Part shown: positions 12,658 through 24,054 of the stretch, in pieces | Layout of the letters: every line of letters begins with the position of its first letter | Numbering within the stretch: the stretch's first letter is position 1 | Source: Xylogone sp. PMI_703 | Lineage: Eukaryota; Ascomycota; Leotiomycetes | Assembly: GCA_021399445.1 (NCBI GenBank) | Contig: JAJTUQ010000001.1 | Coordinates: 6,138,001-6,202,000, forward strand | DNA length: 64,000 nucleotides | Direction: 5' to 3' | Translations under genes and position numbers: made by a program | The notes under the pieces: generated by a model | What the model saw: the letters and a program-made list of their open reading frames with translations, nothing else | The model's database searches: none | Told to the model about the DNA's origin: nothing

Positions 12658-13366
12658 TTACAAGATGTAAGCAGCGAGACCGAGGAGACCAGCAAGGCCA
12701 GCACCGGAGGCAGCGAAGGCACGGTTGCCACCGTTGACGAAGGAAGAGGTCTGGGCCGGTGGAGCACCTGGAGCAGTTCCAGCAGGGGCAGTTGGGCCAG
12801 CTGGAGCTGGGGCTGGGGCGGTGGGAACACCTGGAGCAGCTGGGGTGGTGCTGTTAACGTAGACTGGGGGAGCTGGTGCAGAGGATGGGCTAAGAAAAAA
12901 GACGAGTTAGCTGAGGGCTCTCGATGAGGAACAGTAAGCAACGCAATAAAATCAATGGGATTACCAGGTGGAGCAGTACACTGAGCTGTAGGTGGTGACT
13001 GGCTTGACAACAGTGCATGGGCAGTTGGTGATGGTCAAGGTGGTGGACTGTGGCAGTTGGTTAGCAATTGATTTCTAGAATTGGCTGGCAATCAACTTTA
13101 TTCCAAGGATCAAAATAGATGCTGTAGTAATTCATCATCCATCTGATCCTTGAGAATAATGACTGATCTCCTTTGCCGGGTTGCAAGATACCGACCTCAG
13201 TAACGGTGTAGGTCTGGCCGTTGAAGGTGAGCTGGGTGGCAGCTGGGCAGACGGTGGTGTAGGCAGTGTGGACCTCAGTTGTGTAGACAACGGTTCCGTT
13301 GGAGTAGGAAGCGGAGGCACCGGCCACGAGGGCGGAGGCGGCAACGAGGAGAGTGGTGAACTGCAT
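12658..13366 (-). CDS. Small secreted GPI-type wall protein, CCG-6-like
   Basis: Three exons, 13366-13196, 13047-12965 and 12889-12658, give 161 aa. The first donor is GTCGGT, which is unusual but the only phase-consistent choice; a GCTAAC branch and CACAG acceptor follow. The protein has a clear signal peptide (residues 1-19, cleaved after ASA). A conserved core follows with a TVCPAAT block and a TLTITNCPC block. Next comes an Ala/Pro-rich spacer of APAP-like repeats, and a hydrophobic C-terminus preceded by small residues, as for GPI attachment. The core matches the family of Neurospora clock-controlled protein 6 and related small ascomycete wall proteins. The molecular role of this family is unknown; a surface or conidial-wall structural role is inferred. 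Very high C-ending codon use suggests strong expression. Confidence 0.8.
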
Positions 13367-13558
13367 CTTGACTGATTTGGGTTTGGTATTAAGGTTTACT
13401 TAAAAAAGTAGAAAGGCGGGTTTCTGAAAGATTGAAGGCGTTGATACGTTGCTGTAACGAATGTAAGTTGACTCGAGGTCAGAAGCGCGATTGTAAAGAT
13501 CGTGTGTGGGTGAGGAGGGAAGGAAAGGAGAGGTGTGGGAAGCGGGACGGGCATTTCT

Positions 13559-13564
13559 CTTATA
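13559..13564 (-). promoter_or_regulatory. Candidate TATA element of the CCG-6-like gene
   Basis: TATAAG on the minus strand about 195 bases upstream of the start codon, in a short promoter that also contains purine/pyrimidine tracts. Clean TATA elements are common in strongly and conditionally expressed small wall-protein genes. The assignment rests only on sequence and position. Confidence 0.4.
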
Positions 13565-13920
13565 CCAAGACGGTGCGCACAACAGCGACTAGTCGGGGGG
13601 TGGGATCGAGCCTAGTGAGCCCAGTGATGAGCGCTCGGCCTAGAAGGGGGGAATGCTGCCCCTTTAGGCATAGCGAGATGGGAGCAGCGATAACACCAGG
13701 GGAGAAAGAGATTGGGAGCAGCTTTGGGTCCACGGCCCCAGAACATTTGACTGCTCTGGAGAATGAATGGCTGCATCCCCGGCTGGGCTGCTTCTCAGGG
13801 GTTTACGGTGCAGCGCAGTGCAGTGTGGTCGACGACAAGCCCAAATTACTGTGCTCTGTGCCATGCACCAGGAGATTCAATCCACAATAGGAGAGGTGTT
13901 GATCTGGGTTTACTATGTGC

Positions 13921-13958
13921 CTCCGTACCGTACAGTACTGCAGTGCTGCAGTACGGAG
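13921..13958. repeat. Inverted repeat with GTACGGAG arms
   Basis: CTCCGTAC at 13921-13928 is mirrored by GTACGGAG at 13951-13958. The centre is itself nearly palindromic, with repeated CTGCAG and CAGTAC. The whole could form a hairpin or bind a dimeric factor. It lies about 560 bp upstream of the CCG-6-like start. Confidence 0.7.
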
Positions 13959-16900
13959 TAGGTAAGTAATGACTTCCCATGTTGTACTGTAATTGCGGGC
14001 AATTGCGGGCCCAGGGGCGAGAGAAAAAAAAGGTTCGTCTGACATTCTCTCAGGGTGTGCACTGTTGTGTCCTTCGGGCATTTTCTCTCTGGTTAAGGGA
14101 CGCGTGAGCCACCCGTAGCTGGGGATTGGGTGTCGTGGGCAGTAGAGGGCATGCAGTGCCCTGGCTCATATTGAACTGTGCTCTGTACTGTGGTACAGTG
14201 TTGCTGTTAGGTACAGCAGCTCATCAAGCTTTCCACACCGTTTAGTCCCCCAATAATCTACGTAAGAAGGTCAACGCAACAGAGCAATCGCGCAGCGGAG
14301 GGTATGCTCCATTATTGTTACTGTTAATAACACCTAGCACAGTAGTACAGTAGAAGTGCAGTAGTCTACAGTATTGACCGCGATTAATTAATGAATGGAT
14401 TGTCCCCGGGCCAGAACAACCAAATGATGCACAGCGCTCGCGCGGTGGCTGCTCCGAATCTCCCCAATCTGCCTTCTGTTGGGTGTTGATTCGCGCTGCA
14501 TTGCTATCATTAATCCCAGCATTAATCCTGCATTTGGGTGTCGTGTCGCTGGCGCGTGCCTGGTTCCTTGTGCCTGGCAGCCCGACAAATTAGCGGGCTT
14601 GCTCGTCAGGAGCAGCCGCCCTACCAGCTTTTCCTTCATCCCTGACTAGTCCGCAAGCGGATACGGCGACCTGAGGCACCACACCTAGGTCCTTGGTTCT
14701 TTCCAACAGAAAGGCATTTCCCACACCATAACAGAATCAAAGCTGGCCGCACTTGGCAACTCTCTCTTTGTGTTCCCATCATACTTTACGAGTAGTACAT
14801 GCAGTACAACATGTAAAGCCAAGTGAGCATGCGTGGCCGATCGACAAGGACGCACTCTGCGAACCGCACTCGGAGCGGTGGATATCAGTCTCTTGGCAAG
14901 CGGAAATACGGATTCGCCCTCCAACACGAGCTGCTCACCGTCGGGGAGATTGCGCGTTGCTTTCTGAGGTCGCTGGTGGCAAACCATTCCTTACTCGAGA
15001 GTGCGGGCTGTTTGACGTCTGTTTGACACAGGTTGACACCTCCATCAGAAGGCTCGCAGACTCTTGCCTCACAATAATCAATGCAGGAACCCGTACATGG
15101 CGGGTCGTATCCATCATCCTCGACTGCTTGATCCTCTGGTACAGTCCTGCAGAGGATTTTCCTTCTTCACGTCACAGACCCGTTGACCGCTCCCAGATCT
15201 TCGATAGAGGACCCTCGCGACAGCTGTGACTGATGACTGTGCTGTACTATGCTCTGGACTATGGCGCTGTCTGCACCAGTGTGCAGATGTGATAAGACAT
15301 TATTGTATGCGCTTCACAGGCGCTTTGGGGTCCCTTTGGCGGCGGCTCCACCACGACCACATGTTATTCTGTATTCAAAGCAGGTCGTATGATTGCCGTC
15401 ATCAATTTGACCTGCAAGGAAGGCCAGCGGGCCTGGACGCAACTCATATGTTCTGGAACAGCCATGGCGAGTCCGCATCGCTCAATAAACCGGGTCTAAG
15501 CAAACCTTCCTAGAAGAGGAAACCGGCCTCGTGTTGATAGAGCTTTATCTGAACGACATAAGGCATGGCCATGTGTTTGCCAATCTACCGCCAACCGCGA
15601 TAGTGCTAAAACTTCAAGCCATGTTGATAACCAAAATCCCAAGCGTGGCGACAGTAACGAAAAAGAAAAACATCAGAATAATAATTACAGTATTATACAG
15701 CTACCCCTTTAGGTGTGGTCATTACCACCAAGTGGAGCTCAGCTAATTTCCCCTTCGTTAACGAGATTGAATTCTCGGTCAACTACCAGATCCGGCTTCG
15801 GCCCATCCCACCTTGAGTTCTGGACCAGAGAAGGTTCCTGGACAGTGCTTGCGTCGTCCAAATATAGTCTGCGCCCCATCAATAGATCGCCGGCTGTGGA
15901 CCTGCCGGGCCATCTTGGCTTGTGGATGTTCGATGCAAAATGGGTCTGTGGATACGAAAAACAGATCTGAGTCGAAAAAGAAAACCAAAGATATAAGAAA
16001 TTACTCCCGCATGCGTGCATGTCTAAGTTGAGCGAGGAAAGGGTGATGAAAGAATGCTCACTTCCGAGTCTGGAGGACGGGGCGGCTCAGGGGGCGGTCC
16101 TGCATGAAATGCGATGGTTTGCTTGTGTTGTGCATTGATTGGGGCGGTACCTGCGCAAGCGGCCATTCTTTATCGGCGGGCCCTGGAGAGATCATTATCA
16201 CCAACTAGTATCATCAATCAGCACATCGCCACAGAATCGAGTTGATTCTCTATGTTCTCTCTACGTAGCATATCGATACAGATGTTTGTCAATTTCTTCG
16301 CGATGATCTTGTTTGCTCATAGTCGACAGGTTCAACATCCTGCGTTCTCGAGTCCGGGCCTTCCTCTGGCAGGTCGCCTTTCATTTCCAACATATCTCCC
16401 ACGGGTGCCCTGATGGCAACCTTTACGGTGCAGCGTTAGGAAACGAGGGACCTCGAATCCCATCTCACTATCGATATTATTTGCAAATCCCTATAGAGAA
16501 CTCTCCCAGATCTCGTTACTCGGGATCACTGCATCGACGATCACCGTTGGCGGCTGACCGTTTTCTTTCCAGTTGTGTTACCCGTGGATGTCTGCAGCCT
16601 TGACATGTCATGACTATATCCCGAGAATATAGTTCTGCCATAAGCATCGTACATTTCGGTGGGTTATCTGTCAAACAATCTGTATCCGCTGCTCTCACAT
16701 TCACAAAGCTTATGTTACCTTTGTGCATATTGGACTTATTGTACTAAGCGCTTGAGGCTTGGAGGTCTGTGTACAGACGTTTTGTCTGAGTGACATTTAG
16801 AACGGCTTGATGCAGAGTTGTATGTTTCGAACATGTTTCTTCGAAAACACCGGGTAAGTAGCGAGAGCTTCTCGAGAGATGAAGTGTGCTATTCTCTTTC

Positions 16901-17839
16901 ACGCTGGACCTCTCATTACAAAGTTCTCAATTCTCTGGTAAGTGGAGATTCGCAAACAGACCTCGAGGTAATATTCATCTTAACAGAGCCCACATCGGTG
17001 TACCCGACGTAACTTCAACTATGTTGTATTCTCATGGATCTAACCCGACAATCGCAATTCACACATTTTCTGGTATGCTTGGCTTACAGGCTCCAGATTG
17101 CACGTCCTCAAAACAACCAAGTCTTCAAACCACGACATGTAAACTATGAACTGCGACTGTGGTCATCTACGTCAACTCACTCAAGAGTTAAATATGCAGG
17201 TGCTAAAGTCACGTGTAGAGCTTCCTCAAGGCCGGACGAGCGAGCTGTCACCGATTACCGAGCTTGAACGGAAAGGCGGGGAAATAGTGTACTGTGGAGA
17301 ACTAAACAAATAATAAACACAAGCTTCACAATGACGCTCGCACAGCTTCTGTACAATCGCATTTCATGACCGAGGAAAACAATTCTTACAGAAGGTTGGC
17401 ACTTGAGCTTTCATGGCCGATACGGAGAAGACAACCGCGGTAAATCTAAGAGAGCGAAAGTAAATAAGAGGGTGTCAGCTCGCATCAGCCTTCCCCGGAT
17501 CTGAGACCTCTCCGGGGAGCTTCTATCTCCACGGATACTTTTTGACGCCCCTCAATCTCTCATCTCGTAGCATTTCCCACGAAACTATAGGAGGCTAGTG
17601 CTGGAAATATTTTGTATATCATTTCTTCCCAGACTCCTACAGAGTGTAAAAGCGGCTACCGCTTTAGTTGTATTCTATCACTTGTTACTATTGCCTGGGT
17701 GCGATACAATTGATCATTGGCGGCAAACTAGTTGTCGCAACATATCATCTAGTGGTATTTAGCTTGGTACCTCTCATATTTTGTTGTGCCGGCCAAATTT
17801 CACAATGCTAACCATCAATCTCGCTGTAGATTCTCCATC

Positions 17840-20092
17840 ATGGCTTCTCATCCCCAAGACGAAGTTCAGCATGCCTCTCTCACCTCCCCCGAGAGCTTCT
17901 GGGCACACCAAGCTTCCCACCTCCACTGGCACAAACAGCCGACGTCTGTCCTTACACGAACTACCAAATCACTGCCCAAGTCTGGTGTCACCCATGATCA
18001 TTGGGAATGGTTTACCGGCGGCGAGATTTCGACTTGCTATAACTGCGTAGATAGACACGTGCATGAAGGAAGAGGCAATGAAACGGCTATCATCTGGGAC
18101 AGTCCTGTTACAGGGAGTAAGATGAAGTGGACCTATGAGCAGCTGCTGAGCGAGGTAGAGGTTTTTGCCGGAGTTCTGAGAGAAGAGGGTGTTAAGAAAG
18201 GTGACGTAGTTTTGGTTTACAGTATGTACACTTCTCTTGTGTCTCGAGAGCTAGCTTGTCATTATCAAGCACTTGATGTGAGTCCGTCACTAATACGATC
18301 GACCTAGTGCCTATGATACCCGCAGCTCTTGTAGGAATCCTCGCAGTATCACGGCTCGGCGCCATCCACGCCGTAGTATTTGGTGGGTTCGCAGCAAACT
18401 CTCTAGCACAGCGAATCGATGCTTCAAAGCCCGTTGCTATACTTACAGCTTCCTGTGGAATTGATGGTGCTAAGCCACCAATGTCATACCAGCCATTTGT
18501 CCGGGAAGCCATTAAGCTCTCATCCCATAAGCCAGAGAAAACGATAATCTGGCAGCGTGATCAGCTCCGTTGGAATCCTGTAGATCGGCTGGCGGGTGAG
18601 AGAACATGGCAAAAGATAGCTAGAAGTGCTGCTGCAAGGAACGTCAAAGCCGACTGTGTCCCTGTGAAGTCGAGCGATGGAGTATATATCATCTACACTT
18701 CTGGAACGACAGGTCTCCCTAAGGGTGTTCTACGAGATGCAGCTGGTCATGCTGTTGGTCTTCATCTCTCAATTAGCTATCTCATGGGTATACACGGGCC
18801 TGGAGACGTTATGTTTTGTGCCTCGGACATAGGCTGGGTGGTTGGTCACTCCTATATCTTATATGCGCCTCTTTTAGCAGGAGCAGCCACTGTCCTCTTT
18901 GAGGGCAAACCAATAGGCACTCCTGACTCCAGTACCTTTTGGCGAATCATCGAGGAGTACAAGGTCAATTCACTGTTCACAGCTCCTACAGCACTCAGAG
19001 CTATTCGTCGGGATGACCCTGAGAATGTAAAGCTCAAAGAGATAGGCGAGAGAGGAGGCCTGAAAACTCTGCAAGCGTTGTTCCTTGCAGGCGAAAGGTC
19101 TGAACCTAGTATTGTGACCATGTATCAGGAGCTGTTGGCAAAATATGGCAAAGACGGGGCATGTGTTATTGACAACTGGTGGTCATCCGAATCCGGTTCT
19201 CCGATCTCGGGAATTTCTCTCGTGCCTCATGTTGGTAAGGACCGTAAGACCAAAATTCGAGATGTGAAGCCACTGCCGATCAAGCCTGGGAGTGCAGGTA
19301 AGGCTATGCCAGGATTTGATGTCAGAGTTGTGGATGACGCAGGAAATGAGGTCAAGAGGGGCAAGATGGGTAATATTGTCCTCGGCTTACCCTTGGCACC
19401 GACTGGATTCAGGACTCTCTGGGAGGATGAGGATAGATTCTATAGGGGCTACCTAAAGAGATTTAATGGGAAGTGGATCGATACTGGCGATGCTGGTATG
19501 ATTGACAACCAGGGATATATTCATGTCATGTCCAGATCCGATGATATCATCAATGTGGCTGCACATAGATTCAGTACCGGTATGTTACATCCCATTATAC
19601 ACCTTCTCTGTGGTATGAATGATATGTTTTAACTAACGTACTACAGGCGCGATTGAGCAAGCAATCTCTTCCCACCCAGATGTGGCCGAATGCTGCGTAG
19701 TCGGCATTCCAGATGACTTGAAAGGCCACATGCCCTTCGCATTCATAACTCTTTCAACCCATGACCATCCTACTTCTGCAATCCCTTCTGATAAGCACAC
19801 TCGTGAAATCCAGAATCTTGTTCGCAGCCAGATTGGCGCCATTGCTTCTCTGGGTGGAATGATCCAGGGCAAGGGCATGATTCCTAAGACGAGATCTGGG
19901 AAGACACTCAGAAGAGTGTTGAGAGAACTCATCGAAAATGCGGTTCACGGAGAGTTTGAGAAGGAGGTTACTATCCCAGCTACTGTGGAAGATGCTGCAG
20001 TAGTAGATGTTGCGAGAGAAAAGGTCAGAGAGTACTTCGAAGTAAAGGGCGCAGATAAACACAAGGCCATAGAAGCAAGAGCGAAGTTGTGA
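17840..20092 (+). CDS. Short-chain acyl-CoA synthetase, propionyl-CoA synthetase/ACSS3 type
   Basis: AMP-forming ligase that activates short carboxylic acids (most likely propionate) with ATP and CoA. Exons 17840-18221, 18308-19579 and 19647-20092 give 699 aa. The start at 17840 begins a conserved N-terminal ACAS-type segment with an SPESFW block. The second exon restores the conserved MPMIP...GAIH...VVFGGF region. The P-loop-like YTSGTTGLPKG motif is at about residues 257-267, followed by a GHAVGL-type sequence typical of PrpE/ACSS3 rather than acetyl-CoA synthetase. A DTGDAG motif comes later, and the catalytic lysine lies in TRSGKTLRR at about 637. No peroxisomal targeting tripeptide is seen (C-terminus AKL resembles a PTS1 variant but is weak). 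In fungi such enzymes detoxify propionate ahead of the methylcitrate cycle. Exact substrate preference cannot be read from sequence. Confidence 0.88.
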
Positions 20093-20796
20093 TGAGATAT
20101 GATTGCATATATTTGTAAGCTAGAATCAAGCGGCAGCATACGGATCTTTTGGATATGAATAATCTATGGTAACCTTAATGATATGTTGACATTATTTCAA
20201 TCTATCTAGAATGATCTGTTGATACAGGAGAGGCGAGGCTGAGAAAAATGATTTGTTCCTGTCAGCCTTCCCGCTGGACTAGAACATGACCAAAGAAATT
20301 TAACCAGGCCGACAAGGGTGTATTGAAAGAATAAGCAAAGTAGATATCCGCCGATCCAGTTCAAAAAGATATGTATTCTTTTGGAGGATCTTAAATTCTC
20401 CGTACACACGACATAGGAAGGCCCTCTGCGTGCCACGCCGTCCCGACACCAACGGAACGGGAGATAAGATTAGCTTCGCCGCCACCCTATGTTGCATCAC
20501 TTTTCCGACTTCTTACCCAAGAGTGACACAGCGCAATATACCCAGTCATAAACACGATTTGCTGAATTACATGTTTCAACGTGAGAAGCATTGCACACCA
20601 ACAGTACAATAGATATTGGTTACACATACACGGCCATCGGCAGTAGACGCCGGTGAAATCGCGCATACACGGTTAACAAATCACTCGCTGAAGGCAGAAA
20701 ACAAAGACAACTGATACCCCCAACCATCACAAAAACCCGCAACAACTTCGGTCTAAGAGAGAAAGCTCCTGGAGAGGAGCAGTTGAGTAGGTAAAG
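20093..20796. other. Intergenic region before UBC12
   Basis: About 700 bp holding the 3' UTR of the acyl-CoA synthetase and the promoter of UBC12. No open frame with domain content and no recognisable control element. Confidence 0.6.
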
Positions 20797-21705
20797 ATGT
20801 TGAAGATATGGTCTATGGTAGGTCAGGCTGCCTCTGCGTGCATGCCATACAGGATCTCTTGGGCAGACCAGCCCAATCCCAAAGCTCCAGGATACTGACC
20901 AGATGAACAGAAACAGAAACAGCAGCAGGCTGAAAATGCCAGCGCTGCAGCAGGAACCAAAAAGAAGAAGGTTACGGCCGCACAACTACGCGTACAGAAA
21001 GGTTGGTCTTCATCTTTGCCTTTTCTTTCATGCTGCTCTCCTCTCTTTCCTACAATCCTCAATCCAAGATCTGCTGCCTTGCTCTGAATCCAACCACCAA
21101 AAATAAAAGAACACCCCAGAAAATCTGACCATGACAACCAGATATTTCCGAACTCTCTCTACCCAGCACGATGAAGACCGAGTTTCCCGACGAAGATGAT
21201 CTCCTAAACTTTGTTCTATCGATCGAGCCCGACGAGGGCATGTACAAGGGCGGCAAATTCTTCTTTAACTTCGCCATCAACCAGAACTTTCCACACGACC
21301 CGCCCAAGGTCAAGTGCACGCAGAAGATCTACCACCCGAATATCGATCTGGAAGGGAACGTGTGTTTGAATATCCTGAGAGAGGACTGGAAGCCGGTGTT
21401 GAACTTGCAGAGTGTCATGATTGGATTGCAGGTAGGTTTATGGGATTCGTCTATTCCTTTGCAAGCTTATCTTTCCCTGGGAAAACATCGCCCCAGTTCT
21501 ATTTTCTTCCATTACTTCTTTGTTGTGAAGAAAGCAACACTAACAGGTAGCATAGTTTCTCTTCCTCGAACCGAATGCCTCAGACCCACTCAACAAAGAA
21601 GCCGCAGAAGATTTACGATCAAATAGAGAAGGATTCAAGCGCAATGTGCGGGCAGCTATGGGAGGTGGAATGGTGAGGGGTCAGACCTTTGATAGAGTCA
21701 TCTAG
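20797..21705 (+). CDS. UBC12: NEDD8-conjugating enzyme E2 (Ubc12)
   Basis: Transfers NEDD8/Rub1 from the UBA3-ULA1 E1 to cullins, which activates SCF-type ubiquitin ligases. Four exons, 20797-20817, 20911-21001, 21142-21431 and 21556-21705, give 183 aa, the same length as human UBE2M. The tiny first exon encodes MLKIWSM, the conserved N-terminal docking peptide that binds the NEDD8 E1, followed by a Gln/Lys-rich linker. The UBC fold begins near residue 35. The HPN motif is followed by the active-site cysteine in [12 protein letters not shown] at about residue 112. The C-terminus retains the usual EPNASDPLN stretch. The acceptor for exon 2 is chosen because only GAACAG (20905-20910) keeps the frame and the family sequence. 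It works opposite to the COP9 signalosome, one subunit of which is encoded at 48798-50496. Confidence 0.95.
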
Positions 21706-22320
21706 ATACAAGGGGATGTACAGGCTCATGGAAAGAAAATCACGTTATATTGGATGCGGATGTTGGCTTGGGCACAAGAGGGATACACATACCTAGAATT
21801 GCACGAGCATAGCGGCATAATGAGGCGTTGATATTTGGAGGTCTCTGGAAATACTACAAACATTTGCAGACTACAGTAACGGGTCTCGTGCCTCGATCTA
21901 CAACCGTTGTATTGGAGTCTCCTGGGTTTTGGGTGAGATAAATTACTCCTACAGTCTTGCATGGTGTGTCCCCTTGCTTCGTATAAAGCGATCCAGGCGC
22001 ATTCTCTCATATGGCCAGAGCTATTGCCCTAAAGATTGCAAATCCACATAGGATGACTCGACGATATTCGGAGTCTAAGTATCTCTGGGCACTCTCCACT
22101 CCGACCCAGTGCGAGCCACACGTGCCGCGGAAAACCCAGCCAACCCCACCACGCCCACCTCGAACCATAGCTACCCCAATATTTCGGCCTTAGGCGCCCC
22201 GAACTTTTTCATCCGGTCTCGGCAGAAGCTCGAAAGCAGATTTTCTGAAAGAGTCACCATCTTTCCCATCATCCCTCTCTCTCAATTTCCCTTTCATCAC
22301 ACTCCACTCCATCATACACA
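21706..22320. other. Promoter and leader of the ketol-acid reductoisomerase gene
   Basis: No gene. It contains the 3' UTR of UBC12, an ATGACTC element at 22053-22059, and a C/T-rich leader block at 22256-22310 directly before the start codon. Confidence 0.6.
22053..22059 (+). promoter_or_regulatory. Imperfect Gcn4/CPC1-type element before the ketol-acid reductoisomerase gene
   Basis: ATGACTCG matches seven positions of the ATGACTCAT consensus of Gcn4/CPC1, 262 bp upstream of the start. Cross-pathway control of branched-chain amino-acid genes is well known in fungi. The last bases deviate, so this is a weaker site than the one before the PRO2 homologue. Confidence 0.35.
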
Positions 22321-23761
22321 ATGGCCGCCAGAACATTTTCTCGAGCTCTCCGCTCTCAATTGGCAAAGCAATTGAACACCCCCGCTCGTCGGACTTTTGT
22401 ATCTGCTGTCAATGCTGCCTCCAGGCCAGCTGCTCGTGCCGTTGCTGGCCGAGCTCAGCAGCAGGTTCGAGGAATGAAGACAATTGACTTTGCTGGTACA
22501 GAGGAAGTTGTCTACGGTATGCCTGAGCTTCAGCTATTATTTAAAAAGGACATACAGCAGCTAACGAGTACATTTACAGAGAGAGCTGACTGGCCACCAT
22601 CGAAGCTCCAGGTATATAGACATGCCACACTGCCCCAGTAAAGGTAATTATTCTGTATTGACATAATATCTAGGAATACTTCAAAAATGATACCATGGCC
22701 ATCATTGGTTACGGATCGCAAGGTCATGCTCAATCGCTGAACATGCGTGACAATGGCTTAAATGTCATTGTTGGTGTCCGAAAGAACGGCCAATCGTGGA
22801 AGGATGCTCAGCAAGATGGCTGGGTTCCAGGCAAGAACCTCTTCGAGGTCGATGAAGCCATCTCCAAGGGTACCATCATCATGAACTTGCTCAGTGATGC
22901 TGCCCAGAGCGAGACGTGGCCTCACATCAAGCCTCTGATCACGAAGGGAAAGGTAAGCGAATCTTACCATATGCTTTAAAAGGCATTGATTTACAAAAAG
23001 CTCACTGTAATAGACCCTGTACTTCTCCCACGGCTTCTCTCCTGTCTTCAAGAAGCAAACCAAGGTTGATGTTCCAGAGGACGTTGATGTGATCCTCGTT
23101 GCTCCCAAGGGATCTGGTCGAACCGTCCGAACCCTCTTCCGTGAGGGTCGTGGTATCAACTCCTCCATTGCCGTCTACCAGGATGTGACTGGCAAGGCTA
23201 AGGAGAAGGCCATTGCTATGGGTGTTGCCGTGGGCAGTGGTTACCTATATGAGACCACCTTCGAGAAGGAGGTCTACTCTGACTTGTATGGTGAGCGTGG
23301 TTGCTTGATGGGTGGTATCCATGGCATGTTCCTCGCACAATACGAAGTCCTCCGTGAGCAAGGTCACAGCCCCAGTGAAGCCTTCAACGAGACCGTTGAG
23401 GAGGCTACTCAGAGTTTATACCCATTGATCGGTGCTAACGGCATGGACTGGATGTACGAAGCTTGCTCCACCACTGCTCGTCGTGGTGCCATTGACTGGA
23501 GCAGCCGCTTCAAGGATGCTTTGAAGCCAGTGTTCAACGAGCTGTATGACTCTGTAAAGACCGGAAAGGAGACCCAGCGATCGCTCGACTTCAACTCGGC
23601 ACCAGATTACCGTCAGAAATTCGAGGCTGAGATGCAGGAGATCCGTGACTTGGAGATCTGGAGAGCAGGAAAATCCGTTCGGTATGTGTTCTTGATCTCT
23701 ATCTAATTTGGCCGATTACTAATCTGTATATAGCGCTCTCCGCCCAGAGAACCAAAAATAA
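22321..23761 (+). CDS. ILV5: Ketol-acid reductoisomerase, mitochondrial
   Basis: Second common step of valine and isoleucine synthesis: NADPH- and Mg-dependent alkyl migration and reduction of acetolactate or acetohydroxybutyrate. Five exons, 22321-22516, 22580-22611, 22674-22952, 23014-23681 and 23734-23761, give 400 aa, the usual fungal length. The second exon is only 32 nt. Residues 1 to about 50 form an Arg/Ser/Ala-rich mitochondrial presequence. GYGSQGHAQ near residue 87 is the NADPH-binding Rossmann loop. Family landmarks follow: SHGFSPVF, VAPKGSGRTVR, and the metal-binding helical domain with GERGCLMGG and a later NETVEEATQS. The class I fungal/plant form is called ilv-2 in Neurospora. 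Codon use is strongly C-biased, suggesting high expression. A Gcn4/CPC1-like site lies upstream. Confidence 0.96.
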
Positions 23762-24054
23762 GGCGTGGATGGGGAAATGGGATTGTGCGGAGGTTGGTGC
23801 TGTTGTTTTCTAAAATGGGAGTAAGCTTTGGCGAATGTACTATACTCTCGGTATCTGGAATTGCTAAAAGTTTATGACTTTGGAATATCAACACTGTTTT
23901 CAGGTTTTTAACGTTGATACTTCGAAGCTACCTTCCGTAATCGGCGGGATTAGACGAATGATGAATGACACAGAGCCAGCTCCATAATAACAATAGTAAA
24001 TTTGAACTTTGCTGAAACTCATCCACTTTCCCTTCTCCAAACCTACCCTCCACA

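Larger units (their letters stand above)
13367..17839. other. Gene-free 4.5 kb upstream of the CCG-6-like gene and the acyl-CoA synthetase
   Basis: No supported gene on either strand; open frames are short, domain-free and unrelated in phase. GTAC-rich palindromic DNA occurs at 13921-13958 and scattered variants at 14170-14370. Just before the acyl-CoA synthetase, a GCTAAC then CTGTAG pair (about 17806-17829) looks like the branch and acceptor of an intron in its 5' UTR. Confidence 0.55.
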
